DNA of 64,000 nt, taken from assembly GCA_903772945.1 (NCBI GenBank), contig CAICTM010000049.1:88380-152379 (forward strand), given 5' to 3'. Source of the DNA: Seminavis robusta (Eukaryota; Bacillariophyta; Bacillariophyceae; Naviculales; Naviculaceae). The position numbers and the translations under genes were made by a program. This document shows, piece after piece, positions 34,005-44,876 of the stretch. Under the pieces are notes generated by a model. The model saw only the letters and a program-made list of their open reading frames with translations. It was not told the origin of the DNA and searched no databases. Within the stretch, counting starts at the first letter, position 1. The number at the start of each line of letters is the position of its first letter.

Positions 34005-36624
34005 CTATAAACCGTCAGTTCCCTCTACAGCTGCCTTGAGATAGTAAGTGTTACCTGCCTGGGATAGCCACGTAACAAAGTACCCTGAGCCACAGGCTGT
34101 CTCGATGACAGTTGCTTCCTGCAGTTGACCACTTGGTCCGCAGCTCCCTTGGTAAACTTTTATCCGAGATGCTAAGCTGCCCATGCAAGTAGAAGCCATG
34201 AGCCACAGTCCAGATCCCTCTGCTTTGTACCAAATGGACCCACCCAAGCTCAAAACGTCCATGCCTGGATCCTCTAGCAGAAATTCCCCACTAGTGGGAT
34301 GCATTTCAAGTGCAAGTGATGCACTACACGAACCACCAGGTGTTGGGCTTACAGTGAGCGAGTAGTGATGCTGCAACCCATGGAATGTCGCCTGATTGGT
34401 GCCTTTGTCAGAGATATAAATATAGAAGACGGAGCCCTCCTCCGCGTACCAACTGACAGATGAATGTAGACCGCAAAAGTCGTCATGGCTGAAGACCACA
34501 CATTCTAGATCTTCCATGCAAGGCGTATCGTCCGTGACACCACTGGTAGACCGGTAGACCACAATCTGTGTGTCAAAGTTGAAACTCCCGAAGAACGAAG
34601 AGCACGTGTGAGCTCTCATGACGGCCCCAGAGCCTTGGATTGAGTAGAAGGCTCCGCCGTCTTTCAAGGTCTCCACGGTGCCACAGCTTGAGAGCTCCGT
34701 AAGATCGAGTCCGGCAGGGCTAATAGATCCTTGCCTATAGGCACCCTCTGATGGCAGCGGTTCGGCAGTGAGCGGTTCGCAGACATTGTGGGCATCGCTT
34801 TGGCTTTGAGTTGGAACGATGGATGGTTCAATAACGTCGGGGCTTTCTGTACCGGTATACAGAGATGCGTCGCTCGGGTCAAATGTGGATGCTATCGGGA
34901 CAAACGGATTACCGTAGTATGCATCCTCGAAATAGAGATTCCCCAGGTCCCCATCAATGGATACTGGGCTTGGACTACTCGTCGTCGTGGGCAGCTTGCT
35001 GCTTATTGGCAAGTGTCCTGCTGTTGGGGCTAAGACAGAAGCTAGAATCGTTGAATCCGTAGGGGCGGGCGTTGGTGTGGGTGCGCTTGATTGATAAGTC
35101 CAGTCGGTGGACGTTGTTGGAGTGCTGGATGCAACGATCAATGTTGCTTCGACGGAGAATCCACCGGGGAGGTCTGTGCTTCCGGCTATTGATGAAGATA
35201 TTGAACTCAAAATGGTGGGTGTTGACGAATCGGAAGGCTCAAGACTTGGTGCGTTGCTAGCAACGCTTATTGCTCTGGATGGAAGTATTGAAGGTAGAAT
35301 AGTTGGCCCTGTAGTTTCAACTGCTGATGGAGGCTGTGACGGATGGCCCGTTGGTCCAAGGCTCGGTGAATGACTGCTCTCTGAAGGTAGAGCAGTGGGA
35401 GTTGCTGAAGGTATGTGTGATGGCTGGTACGATGGCTCACGGGCAGTTGGTGCTATGCTTGGTGCCGTTGATGGAGTACGAGATCCCTCCGTGGGCGCCG
35501 GAGTCGTCAATAGCACGCTCTCTTCACAAACATGTTCAAACGCTGAACAGACATCTATTCCATTTTGGACATTGAGAGCTCCATTGCACCTCATGAACAG
35601 CTCTGTGGCGGTATTCCCACAAGCCGTGTTCGAAGCAAAGCTCATATTGTTGCCACCCGTGAGATCGAGCACGGCCGGTCCAAACGCTGGTGCCGAGTTG
35701 TTGGCTAGGTACGAGTTTGACAGCGCGAGCTGGGAATTCTGTCCAGCATAGATTGCTCCGCCCTGTTCAATGAATGTTGTTGGTGTTTACAAGTGAGGCA
35801 CAGAAGTGAAACCTTGCACATACATGCACACCAGGTGCACTCACTCCCATGTCCAAGCCTCGAGATGTTGCCGAGTTCTCAGTGAAGGCCGAGTTCTGAA
35901 TCTGGGCATTCCCGAGCAAGTAGATGGCTCCCCCGTTGGTTGCTGCATTGTCGTAGAAAGAGGTCTGGCTGACGGAGATCTGGGATTGCTCGGCAGCATA
36001 GATTGCGCCTCCATTTCCATTCAAGTTTTGGTTGCTAAAAGAGAAAGCAATTGGCAGAGTGAATCAGCACGTGAGGTCTATCCCGTGCACTCAATGCTGC
36101 ATCAGTGATACGATTTCAACTTACGCTTCAAAGTAAGAGTTGAAGGCACTAAACACCCCATTTGGATTGACCTTGACAGCAGTATTGTTCGACCCCCGTA
36201 AGACAAAGCTGTCGATCGATAGGGAAGCATTTGTACCAACTTGAAAGTGCGTCCCAGGGCAGTCAATGATGCACCCAGCCTCGTAAGTCTCGACTTCATT
36301 TAGCTGCGACGGCCCAACGGCATAGTGTGCTTCACACATAATGTACAGATCGGTTGAGGAGGGCAGACTATACCCTACTGAACTCGCCGACGAGGGGCAG
36401 TCTTGGCCACTGATTTCAAACGGACACAGCAACGCAAAGCCACCGGAAGATCCCTCAATGACCTGCAGGAATCCCTCCCAAGTCTGTTCTGGTAGCGAGT
36501 CACATAGATATGCATCCAAAGACCAGGGCTTGGAGGCTATCAGAAGGAAGGAAAGGATTCCTACACGCACCAATCGAGTTTGCCGCCGTGGGATACCGGT
36601 ATAATTATTTCTTCTCATCTTCAT
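34005..36624 (-). CDS. secreted beta-helix protein with PSP-box linker
   Basis: 815 aa; exons 36624-36125, 36034-35845, 35762-34005, in phase with GT-AG. A signal peptide (VGILSFLLIASKPWSLDA) precedes a cysteine-containing region and repeats of the NGGAIYA type (exons 1-3), typical of right-handed parallel beta-helices such as pectate-lyase or Pmp-like proteins. A long Pro/Ser/Thr linker follows (about 310-490), dense in PSxxPS motifs (YQPSHIPSATPTALPSESSH), known from diatom cell-wall and adhesion proteins. The C-terminal half carries two pre-peptidase-like beta modules with spaced cysteines (SCGTVETL ... YSLTVSP; SCSASLAL ... YFVTWLSQAGNTYYL). Probably a cell-surface or extracellular-matrix protein. 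No C-terminal anchor is visible. Confidence 0.85.
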
Positions 36625-37205
36625 CTTGCTCTGTGGCGGAGTGCTTTGGCTTTGGACTTAGCGGTTGGATTGGGCTACTTCCAGGACAGGATGTTTCATC
36701 CGAATGAGATTTCTGGATCATTCGTTCGATGTTTCGTAGCTTCCTCACTCCCGGAGGTTGTGGGTCCGGGTCGTTCCTACAAAATCAAATTTTGCTTTCT
36801 GTGCTACGAGTGTACGGTAGCATGGAAAGCAGGTAGGATACGTGCTGGCACACGGAAGGATTCAGAGTCAATCCTCTGTTGTTTGTAGGCTTTCACACAT
36901 CCTTGTGTTACGTTTTGTCCTTACTCGTTTCTGCCCCCTTTATCGGATGCCGAGTTCTGCTTGCTTGAATGTGGATGGCGTTGGTGTTCCGAGTGCTCAA
37001 AAATATTGGATATCTTTTGTTCCCAGCCAAAGAGGCACCGTATTAACAGCTTTGCTGTGTTTAATTCAAAGCAACCAGTGCATGACGCTCGCGATCTCCA
37101 TTTTTTCGCCCACAGCACCTCCGAGACTTCTACGAGAACTCAGTCCGCTCCAACTTTGTTGTTGTTGGTGCTACTATATATTTATTGTATTGAATTGAAT
37201 TGAAG
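36625..37205. promoter_or_regulatory. divergent promoter region
   Basis: 581 bp between the surface-protein gene (-) and the next + gene. A TATA-like tatatattta occurs near 37174, about 30 bp before the + strand ATG. No gene is seen; the open frames here are short. Confidence 0.45.
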
Positions 37206-39202
37206 ATGCCGGGCATTGCGATCATTGGCGACAGCCGCAATGCGACCAGGAACAGACCGACGAGCTTGCCTGCCGAAGCCCGTAGTCTGTCTCGGCTGCT
37301 GCGGCTGCTCGAGTCTCCAGCGACAGCGTCCTCCGCGCTGCTGGAATCTCTGCAGAGCTTTCCCCATTTGGAGGATCCCAAGCAACGCGCCGCAGTTGTC
37401 CGCGTCAAGGATCAGGTGTCCGGTTTGATCCAAGACATGACAGAGGCTGGTTGGATAACTTTTGCCGATCGATATCCCGAGTACAACATGGCGGTTGCAG
37501 TAGAGTCGGTGCTCCAGAATCCATCCTCCTTCTGCTCCATTCCCACCGAACAACCGCGACAACTCACACCGCGCAAAAAGGCAAAAGCAACTACACCATC
37601 CACCCTTGAAGAGAAAAGCCTTTCGGATGGATCTAGTGTCATTCCAGTCAACAACAACATCAACAACAACCCAAACAACAAGCTGCGAAAGATGACACCC
37701 AAACAAACCGGAACAACACAGACCAGCCCTGCTGCTGCTTCGGTGGCCGTTGTGAGTGACACCAGCTCTGCGGACGAAGACGAAAATTCCAGCACAGACG
37801 AAGAGAGACGACAAGCTACAATGACCGCCACCGAACAAACGCAACAACAAGAGCAGCAACTGGTCGAAATAGGGGACTTTCCACACATGCCTGCGAGGGA
37901 CATTTGGGCGGTGCTTCTGGAATCCACGCACCTGCAGGTTGCCTCGAGAACCACCAAAGTGTGGGGGAGGAAGAAAATTTACGAAGTATACCAACTGGCA
38001 AACCCTGTGCAGGATTTTGCCGCAGACCAAGAGGGCATTCTTCGGTGCCGCTTGGAAGCAGAAGCTCGATCCCTGTTCGAAGGCGTCATCCCGGGGTTGT
38101 CCGATGCCAACCATATTCGAGTCTATACAACTCTACAGCCACTGGCTGGATTGAACATTTCACGGGCACTCTACGTGCAAATCAACTTGCACAAACTCTA
38201 CGACCTGCAGGATGAAACCAATCGAGCCGTTTCGGGAGAAAAGAAAAAGAAGGCCGAAAAGGAATTTGTCGCTGTCCTCATTCCTGGATCTCCGTTTTTT
38301 GCCTTGACGGCTAGCCGGGCACCATCGCGGTCTCGATACACTCCGTATGCGTTCGCTGTCTTGGAACGTGTCCTGACGGAAACTACTGCCAAAACATTCG
38401 CGGCCGCTTCCAAACGCAAAACGGACAGTGATAACCAAGGTATGTTTTCTGTTTCTCTCGTCTTGTGTGAAATATTTCTCTTGTCTCGTGCAATCTGTTA
38501 CATGGACTCATGATGCTTCATTCGATTCAACTATTTTAAAATACCGTAGATGTCTCGGTCAAGCGCTTTGGCGATTTGTCAGGAACAGAGCCGGAGGAGC
38601 TCTTGCGTGCCGCCAGGTCTATTGTCGACGGAGAAGCTACAGGGAGATTTGTCTTTATGGCTGCCAAGGATCAATCAAACCCAATCGACGATCTGCACAC
38701 GGCAACAACCAGCAATCTCTTGTTGCGACCAGAAAATACTAGTAATCTAGAGGACACACGACAAATAATCAAAGGAGCACGTGTGGTGGCAGCCAACGGC
38801 GACAATCTGTGGGTAGACCACTCTGTCAAGGAAAAACAATCCAGAAAACGGGCCCGTGAAATGGCACTCGGTGGACGTGACGATTGTCCCAAACTAGGTC
38901 GCATTTGCTGGAGGTGGTCCGGTGAAACTACTGCCACATCGACCTGTTGGCGACACGGCAACAACAACAACAAAGAACTCACTGCAGCCGAACAGGAATA
39001 CTTGCCAAAAACAGAGTTCAAGTGTGCCGTAGTGATGAAAGGTGACAATGTGCTTGGAGGGATACAAGCATTGATTGATAGCGGGCTTATGGAAGCACCA
39101 CTTCCGGATTTCATTCGAGAGGCCCCGTCCTCCGGTGGGACTATTCGAGTGATTCATGGATCGTCGTTTGCTAAAACAGACGCACCGTTTGAGGAAGTTT
39201 GA
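37206..39202 (+). CDS. unrecognised nuclear-type protein, weak CENP-N/Chl4 resemblance
   Basis: 628 aa, exons 37206-38439 and 38550-39202 (phase 1, GT-AG). The start is the first ATG; the frame opens one TTG earlier. The N-terminal helical part is followed by a low-complexity Asn/Gln/Ser stretch (about 125-220). The central part (VWGRKKIYEVYQLANP ... HIRVYTTLQ ... FVAVLIPGSPFFALTA ... TPYAFAVLERVL) faintly recalls the order of elements in CENP-N/Chl4 kinetochore proteins (kVWEVFQ, sheet strands, TPYAF), but the match is too weak to name it. The second exon is charged with a basic run (SRKRAREMA) and CWRWSGET-like segments. No signal peptide. Confidence 0.7.
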
Positions 39203-39340
39203 GAGACCACATCACATGGCTGTGAACTTATTTGATATAGGGCTACTGTAATTTATGAAATTTGAGAGTAGATGTAGTAACACGCACTAGTCTACATGTA
39301 TGAAATAGGAAAATTGTGCTTTCTACTGTCTAGTATAATG

Positions 39341-40477
39341 CTATTTTTGTAGCGACTTTGGTTTCCTTGGGCTTCTCGTGCGTCTTCCTGTTAGTCTAGT
39401 CAATGATCCAGCTCGACGACGTGTCTGTGGGTCCCTCTTGGGTATCGGAAGGGATACAGATGAACTTCCATCTCCTATTGCCACCACTGGGTCGTCAGAC
39501 TGTGAAGGATCTTCAATGGCTGGTTGTTTCCCGAGGGAAAGAGATAGCTTAGTCGCCCAATCCCCTGGCATGTTACCACCTAGCTCCATTACTCCACTCT
39601 GATTCTTGGCCACTTTGACGTACTGTTTGTTTGTTTGTTTGTTTGTTTGCAGAGAGGGTAGGTTAGAATTTCAGTTTCAGAATGTTCATTGCCGCAGTAG
39701 ACTCGAAGATCGACTCACCTCATCTGCTTGATAATGTAGCTTTTCCCTCTGTTCTGCCGTCAAGTCTCTCAACTTTTTTGCTGGCACTCCAGCCCATAGC
39801 TCTCCTGCTTTGACCACGGTCTTTGCAGGTAAAACAGCTCCGGCAGCAATAAAGGACTCTGATTCAATTTCGCATCCCTCCTGAATGACACTTCCCATAC
39901 CAATCAGACAATGATCTTCAATTTTTGCCGAATGTATTTGTGCCAAATGTCCAATGGTTACTCCATCACCGATGATTGTGTGACCTACTCGAGAGGTAAT
40001 AATGGCACCATCCTGCACATTGGTATTGTCTCCAATAAAGATTCCACCTCCAATTTTATCTCCATCTTTGATCCGATAATCAGTGAAACGGTTGACGTCC
40101 AACTCCCACACCTTGGCTTCTTCCTCTGGTGACTTTGCAAAGCTGGAACCATTGCTGCATTCATCGGCTCTCAGGACTGCCTTGTACCACACGGAAGATC
40201 CAGCTCCGATCCGAACACTGCCAATCATGGTGCTGCAAGGAGCCAAGTAGGCCACATCAGGAGATATCAGAGGACGACCATACTTCAAAAGAGGCATTTG
40301 TTGGCGGTGGCGTGACATGAAATCATCGTAGATAAATGGATCGTCGTCGCCGTATCGTCGATCTTGGAGAAAGAGCTCTTGCGTCCGAATGCCCAACCGG
40401 TCCATGGCTTGACCAGTTTCGCGAAGGGCTCGGCCAAAAGTATGCCGAAATCGCATCCACGCTGTCGGAGGGCCCAT
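39341..40477 (-). CDS. gamma-type carbonic anhydrase-like protein
   Basis: 346 aa; exons 40477-39719 and 39622-39341 (phase 0). The N-terminus RETGQAMDRLG matches mitochondrial gamma-CA subunits of complex I. The left-handed beta-helix shows hexapeptide turns (MIGSVRIGAGSSVWYKAVLRA) and the zinc-type histidines in RVGHTIIGDG and IGHLAQIH. About 35 extra residues sit between VLRAD and IGDNTNVQDG, and the second exon adds a charged 93-residue tail with no family match. In plants and algae this family forms a complex I domain; whether this copy is an active anhydrase cannot be decided from sequence. No clear targeting peptide beyond the amphipathic start (RFRHTFGRALRET). Confidence 0.88.
39625..39648. 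repeat. GTTT tetranucleotide microsatellite, six units
   Basis: Lies inside the single intron of the gamma-CA gene, next to its acceptor. On the gene strand it reads as AAAC repeats, so the splice site lacks the usual pyrimidine tract. Confidence 0.95.
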
Positions 40478-41117
40478 CTTGATATGTGAATCAATCTACT
40501 GATCTATGGTACGGTAGGCTATAGCTTATAGCTTCGATGGCTCCAATGGAGGCGATATCTGATTCTGTCTTTGTGTCGATTGTAACAGATCTTCGTTTGT
40601 GGGAGTGTGATCGAAGAGACATGGTGAGGCGTATTGGACCTTGCAACTCAACAGGGTTAAAGCTTTTTAAAAAAGCCAGCAAGCGTTGCTGGCAAATGGA
40701 TGAAGTCAGTGTTCGATGGGTTGTCTACCGTACCGGTACTACCGCTACCGGTACCAGGCAGTGGTACAGTCGTACTAGTACCGTACTACGGGCGAAGACG
40801 ACCACCAGCAAGCTAGTCTAGCCAGCTATATACTAGTAGTTGGATTCGATTCGTCTGGCAACAGCTCCTTTGGGTGGGTCATGTCTGCAGTTTATTATCG
40901 TACTGCACGTTGCTCTTGGTATTTTGTCTTCTTCAGCATGTTGCCTTTCCTCCGTCCTTTTCACCCTTGCCCAGTACCTCGCATTGTGGATCCAGCTTCC
41001 GCCTGTTGACCAAGTTCTTGCTTTGTGGCGGTGAACCACCCATGCCACCGGTACCGGTAGTGCCCGAGATAAAGTCGAGAAGGAAAGTCAACTAACTTAT
41101 AATAGCAGCATTGAAGT
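40478..41117. other. intergenic spacer with palindrome cluster
   Basis: 640 bp between the gamma-CA start and the SET gene stop. A dense group of GTAC/CCGGTACC palindromes lies at about 40726-40795, and another taccggtaccggt-like patch near 41046. No credible gene. Confidence 0.5.
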
Positions 41118-41990
41118 CTACATGTATGTATGCATTTTGCATTGGCACCTAAAGTTGTACTTCATTTGGAGATAATCCAATCGGTCTTCTTCCTTTTCAC
41201 CAGGAATGTAATCAATAAGCAGTTCTTGTCCAGAAGCAATGTCGCATCGCGCCAACACAAAAGCTCTATCCTTCTCATCACAAATCTTGATCACATTGGC
41301 AGCGTCCCCACAGGCGTGATTGATCCTCGAAAGGTCTTTGAAAATCAGCATTGTAGTTTCATGGTTGTCAACAAATGCGTTTGTCCTCAAGATCCCACCC
41401 AACGTCTTGAGATTCTCCCTTTTGATAGATTTTTTGTTGGATTTTGTGCCTTTGCTATTATTAGTGGACAATTCCACTGCCAGGCGGTGTTTGTCTTTTT
41501 CGTCAATCCCAACCACTTGCCCCTCCAATCCATTCAATTTCTGGCCAGCATCCGACTTGAGTCCGTCAATCATAACTCGATCCCCTTTTTCAGCACAACG
41601 GTGGGAATCTGCCAGCTTCCAAATGGCACCAAGGTCAGGTGATTTCAAGACAAATTCCTTGGTTTGCAATTCGGTCAGCCTGTCGAGGGCGTGTCGCACC
41701 TCTGGTGGATATCTACTGGTTCCCGTCAAATGCCCATGGGTTCTTGCGCAGCGCTGCATTGTTTCCAATAGGGGAGCAACTTCGCGCTGCTGGAGCAAGG
41801 CAGGTGTTGGCTCTGACGGCTGTTTCCCCAGAGGGCGCTCTATCAATATCACCTCCCCGGTCTGAATTTCCCTTGTTGCTACCAAGAAGGCCCCTCTTTC
41901 GTTGCTCTGCTGAAGCTTGTAGTAGCAGCCGTCGCCCCTCGAATTGTAGAGAGCCTCAAGCTTCGGAAGTGCAGATTTGATTTTCTCCAT
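41118..41990 (-). CDS. SET-domain protein (SMYD-like) with inserted SH3-like motif
   Basis: 290 aa from the ATG at 41990; the frame is open to 42155 but that extension runs into the 5S rRNA gene, so the inner start is preferred. The N-terminal SET part (GRGAFLVATREIQTGEVILIE-like arrangement) and C-terminal SET part (LSRINHACGDAANV, GQELLIDYI, FRCQC) are split, as in SMYD lysine methyltransferases. Where SMYD proteins carry a MYND zinc finger, this one has GDRVMIDGLKS ... LNGLEGQVVGID ... LAVELS ... IKRENLK, an SH3-like motif common in algal proteins. NHACxxAAN replaces the usual NHSCxPN, so methyltransferase activity is plausible but unproven. Confidence 0.8.
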   Translation of the reverse strand: MEKIKSALPKLEALYNSRGDGCYYKLQQSNERGAFLVATREIQTGEVILIERPLGKQPSEPTPALLQQREVAPLLETMQRCARTHGHLTGTSRYPPEVRHALDRLTELQTKEFVLKSPDLGAIWKLADSHRCAEKGDRVMIDGLKSDAGQKLNGLEGQVVGIDEKDKHRLAVELSTNNSKGTKSNKKSIKRENLKTLGGILRTNAFVDNHETTMLIFKDLSRINHACGDAANVIKICDEKDRAFVLARCDIASGQELLIDYIPGEKEEDRLDYLQMKYNFRCQCKMHTYM

Positions 41991-42127
41991 GGCTTGCGAA
42001 AGAGTATCAGTGACGAGGACTTTGCTTGCACTCCTCGATTGTTCGATTGTTGAAGGAGGAGTCACTTTATTGGCAGCAGCAACTTCGAATAACAGTAATA
42101 GTAATGGCTTTTGATTCTGATACTGAC

Positions 42128-42245
42128 AGGAATGACCATACCACGATGACAGCACCGCTTCCCGTCTGCTCAGCGAAGTTAAGCATCGTCCGGCCTAGTT
42201 AGTACTACGGTGGGGGACCACGTTGGAATCCTAGGTGTTGTTCTT
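42128..42245 (+). rRNA. 5S ribosomal RNA
   Basis: A 118-nt match to the eukaryotic 5S fold. The ends (42128-42136 and 42237-42245) pair over nine positions counting G-U. The conserved gaccataccac start, the loop cgaagttaagcatcgtccgg and the pol III internal control region (about 42176-42220, including tagtactacggtgggggacc) are present. No strong T-run follows immediately; a tctttt is found near 42269. A single copy, not in an array, close to the SET gene on the opposite strand. Confidence 0.92.
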
Positions 42246-43222
42246 ATGTTGCTGTTGACACCCAGTCTTTTGACTGCTTGTCACTGTTCTGAGATGGAGG
42301 GCTTGGGAGTTCGAGGACTTGAACTGGTCATGAGCCAAAAATGGTTCGGTCCCAGTTGTTGGTTACGGTAGACTGCACTACACACGCCGTGATGTTGCCT
42401 TCCATGTCTTGGACGAAGCAGGGGCTCTTCTTGTTGACATTGGCGTTGTTGGCTTGGTGTTGGTCGTGGTAGCCTCCGTGCTCGGTGGCGACGTTGCGGC
42501 AGCGGTCTTTGTTGGCTGCTTTGAAGTGGCGCCACCGCACTCATTTCCTCAAGCGGAGCTCTGGTAGTCTCGTCGGTTTTTAAAACTTTAGCTACACCGC
42601 AGAGTGCTTCGTACCGTACCGTATGGGACGAGCCATGATCATATCTTTGAAGAATGCACCACTGCAAACATCATTATTCGTTTGATGGCATAATTAGACC
42701 GGTATGCATAGCAGGAGTTACAGTGTACTGAGAAACAGACGGGAAGAGTCAAGTGGTGCTAGTGTGAATTCTATTTACTTTTCGTGAAAATTGACTTTCC
42801 GAGGTGGTTTTAATTAAAACTTGATTTCCATTTTTGTAATTCCGTTGAATGATTAATCACTTTCGGAAAATTCGAAAAAGGAAAAAGAACGGCACACAAC
42901 CTCTGGCTGCAAAAGTCGCAAGTGGGGACCACTGAAAGGGTCAACAGCAAGAAAGGAATTGACCATTATCCAATCATCAGCGTTAGTCATACTGTAGCAC
43001 TCTATGGCACAACCAATGCTGGTGCTGCCATGGTCAAGTCTTTCTGGTTGCGAATTCGATGGCCCCTCACCTACGAACTCTTGCAAGATACCAATCGCAC
43101 CTGGGTACCACGGGCAACCCCAAAACTGTCTCCCTGGCCCACTCACACTAATGGCAGCATCGCTGCTCTGAAACAAACTCAGGACGTAGGCAGCAACACA
43201 CACAGCAACAACACAAAGCATC
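42246..43222. other. intergenic region, no confident gene
   Basis: Nearly 1 kb. Minus-strand frames of 128 codons (42281-42667) and 129 codons (42853-43242) exist. The second has a hydrophobic start but overlaps the start of the + gene, and neither resembles a family. The rest is AT-rich. Confidence 0.45.
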
Positions 43223-44677
43223 ATGTCCAATGATGGAAACAATGATGACTCGGGACTTCCATGGATTGTCGAAGCAATCAGGGGGCCAGTGAAGCTGGCC
43301 GCCTGGGATCGATTGACGGATAAATATATGCTATTTGTTCAAACAACTGCAGCTGTTTTGGGCTTGGTGGGAGCTGGAGTAGCAATCGGCAGAGCCTCTG
43401 CTCCTCTAAGAAAAGAAGTCTCGATTTGGCGTCGCATGCGAAGAGAAGTCAGCTTGGATCACTTGGTCTTTCCCCGGCATATCCGTATCAATACGTGTCC
43501 TTACCGATACCCACTGCCACATCGGAGGGCACTGATTTTGCAAGGGCCGGCAAGATCAGGAACCACTTCCCTTCTTTTCAAGCAGATACCCTTCTTTCGA
43601 GCCCTGTCCTTCAATCCTTTTCGCTGGGACTGCCACTATCTAGATGGCAAGCATGCCAAGAATCGAAACAGCTTCGAAGATTGGCTTACGGGGGAGCTTT
43701 TTGGGTCTACATCCAATGTTCAGACTGAGTTGGAACGAGGCATTTCTCTTTACCGAATGCAACAGCCCATCCGAACAATGCTCGAAAAACTAGGTTTGCC
43801 AATTGGGCCCAAGCCGCTCTTTATATTGGTGGATCATTTTGAAACACCACTCCGACAATTTCCAGACAAAGCACTGGCATGGGCTGATTCCCTCACAAAT
43901 TTGCACGTACACAAGAATCTGGCCAGGGTTATTTTCGTGGTGAGATCATCCAAAGCTGTAGCCTCGCTGCAAAATTTGAGTGGAGAGAATCGATTCAGTC
44001 TCCTTACAATCGATTCCCCACCCGAAAGTGCAGTACCAGATCGGTGTTTCCTCGATTTTCGTTACTGGTACAACAACAAATCCTTCAGTTACTTGGTCCC
44101 CTACGATTCGGGCATGAGACAGAGCATTGAGGAGAACAGGGCACTTTATCAGCAATGTGAAAACAATGTGGGCATCTACCAAGCCGTCCAGGTTGCCGTG
44201 GCCCTGGGGGAAGTAGCAAAAGAGGATATCCATAGCTATATCGAGCAAATGCGTTCCCATTTTGAAAGACACGACAACCTACCCCTCCCGTTCTGTAGAC
44301 ACGTTAGCTGGGCAACGGTTCCCGTACCAATCGTTCGGCATGAGCTTCGCTGTGGTGTCATTCGAGTCTTAGTGCAGACCGGCGGCAGCATTGACAGAAA
44401 CAGAGACGACATTGAAGCTATCCTGTCCGTTTTAGACATTGCCATCGAGCGCTTGAATATTGTCATGCTGACAGAGATGTCAATGCATGCATGGGTTGAA
44501 CTCCTGACTAATGACTTCGACTCCAGCCGGGGCTTGACACGTGTTCAAGCGACCTCTGCCGCGCTGGGGATATTCTTTACTTTGGGGCACCCTTGCCCAG
44601 CTGCGAACGTGTCCAACATTTTGTCTCCAGACCCGCTAAAAGAGCTCAGCGAGAAGGGAACGGACCGCCAGGATTAG
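43223..44677 (+). CDS. membrane-anchored P-loop NTPase-like protein
   Basis: Intronless, 484 aa, family not recognised. A hydrophobic span near residues 40-57 (TTAAVLGLVGAGVAIG) suggests a single membrane anchor. LILQGPARSGTTSLLF resembles a Walker A loop in which the usual Lys is Thr, and PLFILVDHFE resembles a Walker B strand. RVIFVVRSSKAVASL looks like the following sensor strand. This order recalls STAND or AAA-type ATPases, but without the Walker Lys, nucleotide binding may be lost or altered. The C-terminal half is helical. Could be organellar given the short anchor. Function unknown. Confidence 0.72.
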   Translation: MSNDGNNDDSGLPWIVEAIRGPVKLAAWDRLTDKYMLFVQTTAAVLGLVGAGVAIGRASAPLRKEVSIWRRMRREVSLDHLVFPRHIRINTCPYRYPLPHRRALILQGPARSGTTSLLFKQIPFFRALSFNPFRWDCHYLDGKHAKNRNSFEDWLTGELFGSTSNVQTELERGISLYRMQQPIRTMLEKLGLPIGPKPLFILVDHFETPLRQFPDKALAWADSLTNLHVHKNLARVIFVVRSSKAVASLQNLSGENRFSLLTIDSPPESAVPDRCFLDFRYWYNNKSFSYLVPYDSGMRQSIEENRALYQQCENNVGIYQAVQVAVALGEVAKEDIHSYIEQMRSHFERHDNLPLPFCRHVSWATVPVPIVRHELRCGVIRVLVQTGGSIDRNRDDIEAILSVLDIAIERLNIVMLTEMSMHAWVELLTNDFDSSRGLTRVQATSAALGIFFTLGHPCPAANVSNILSPDPLKELSEKGTDRQD

Positions 44678-44876
44678 GTCACTTTTTCCGAGGAGCTGTG
44701 CTTGATGCCGAGTTGATGTGAACCAGCGGAAATTAGAATGACCATCGTGATCGAGGAAACTCCGAAACACCCTACTGAGCACAGAAAACACCTGATACCA
44801 TACCGGTACGGCGGCTTTTAGACTACTGAACTAGAACTGTATGAATACTACCTTTCCTCAAACCCCAACGTTCTAG

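Noticed and set aside
37182-38114. 310-codon minus-strand frame
   Set aside because: It is antisense to the better supported two-exon + gene, and its Cys/Val-rich composition is typical of shadow frames.
42853-43242. Minus-strand frame of 129 codons with a hydrophobic N-terminus
   Set aside because: It overlaps the start of the + gene at 43223, lacks homologous motifs, and its hydrophobic start could be chance. It remains possible as a small secreted protein.
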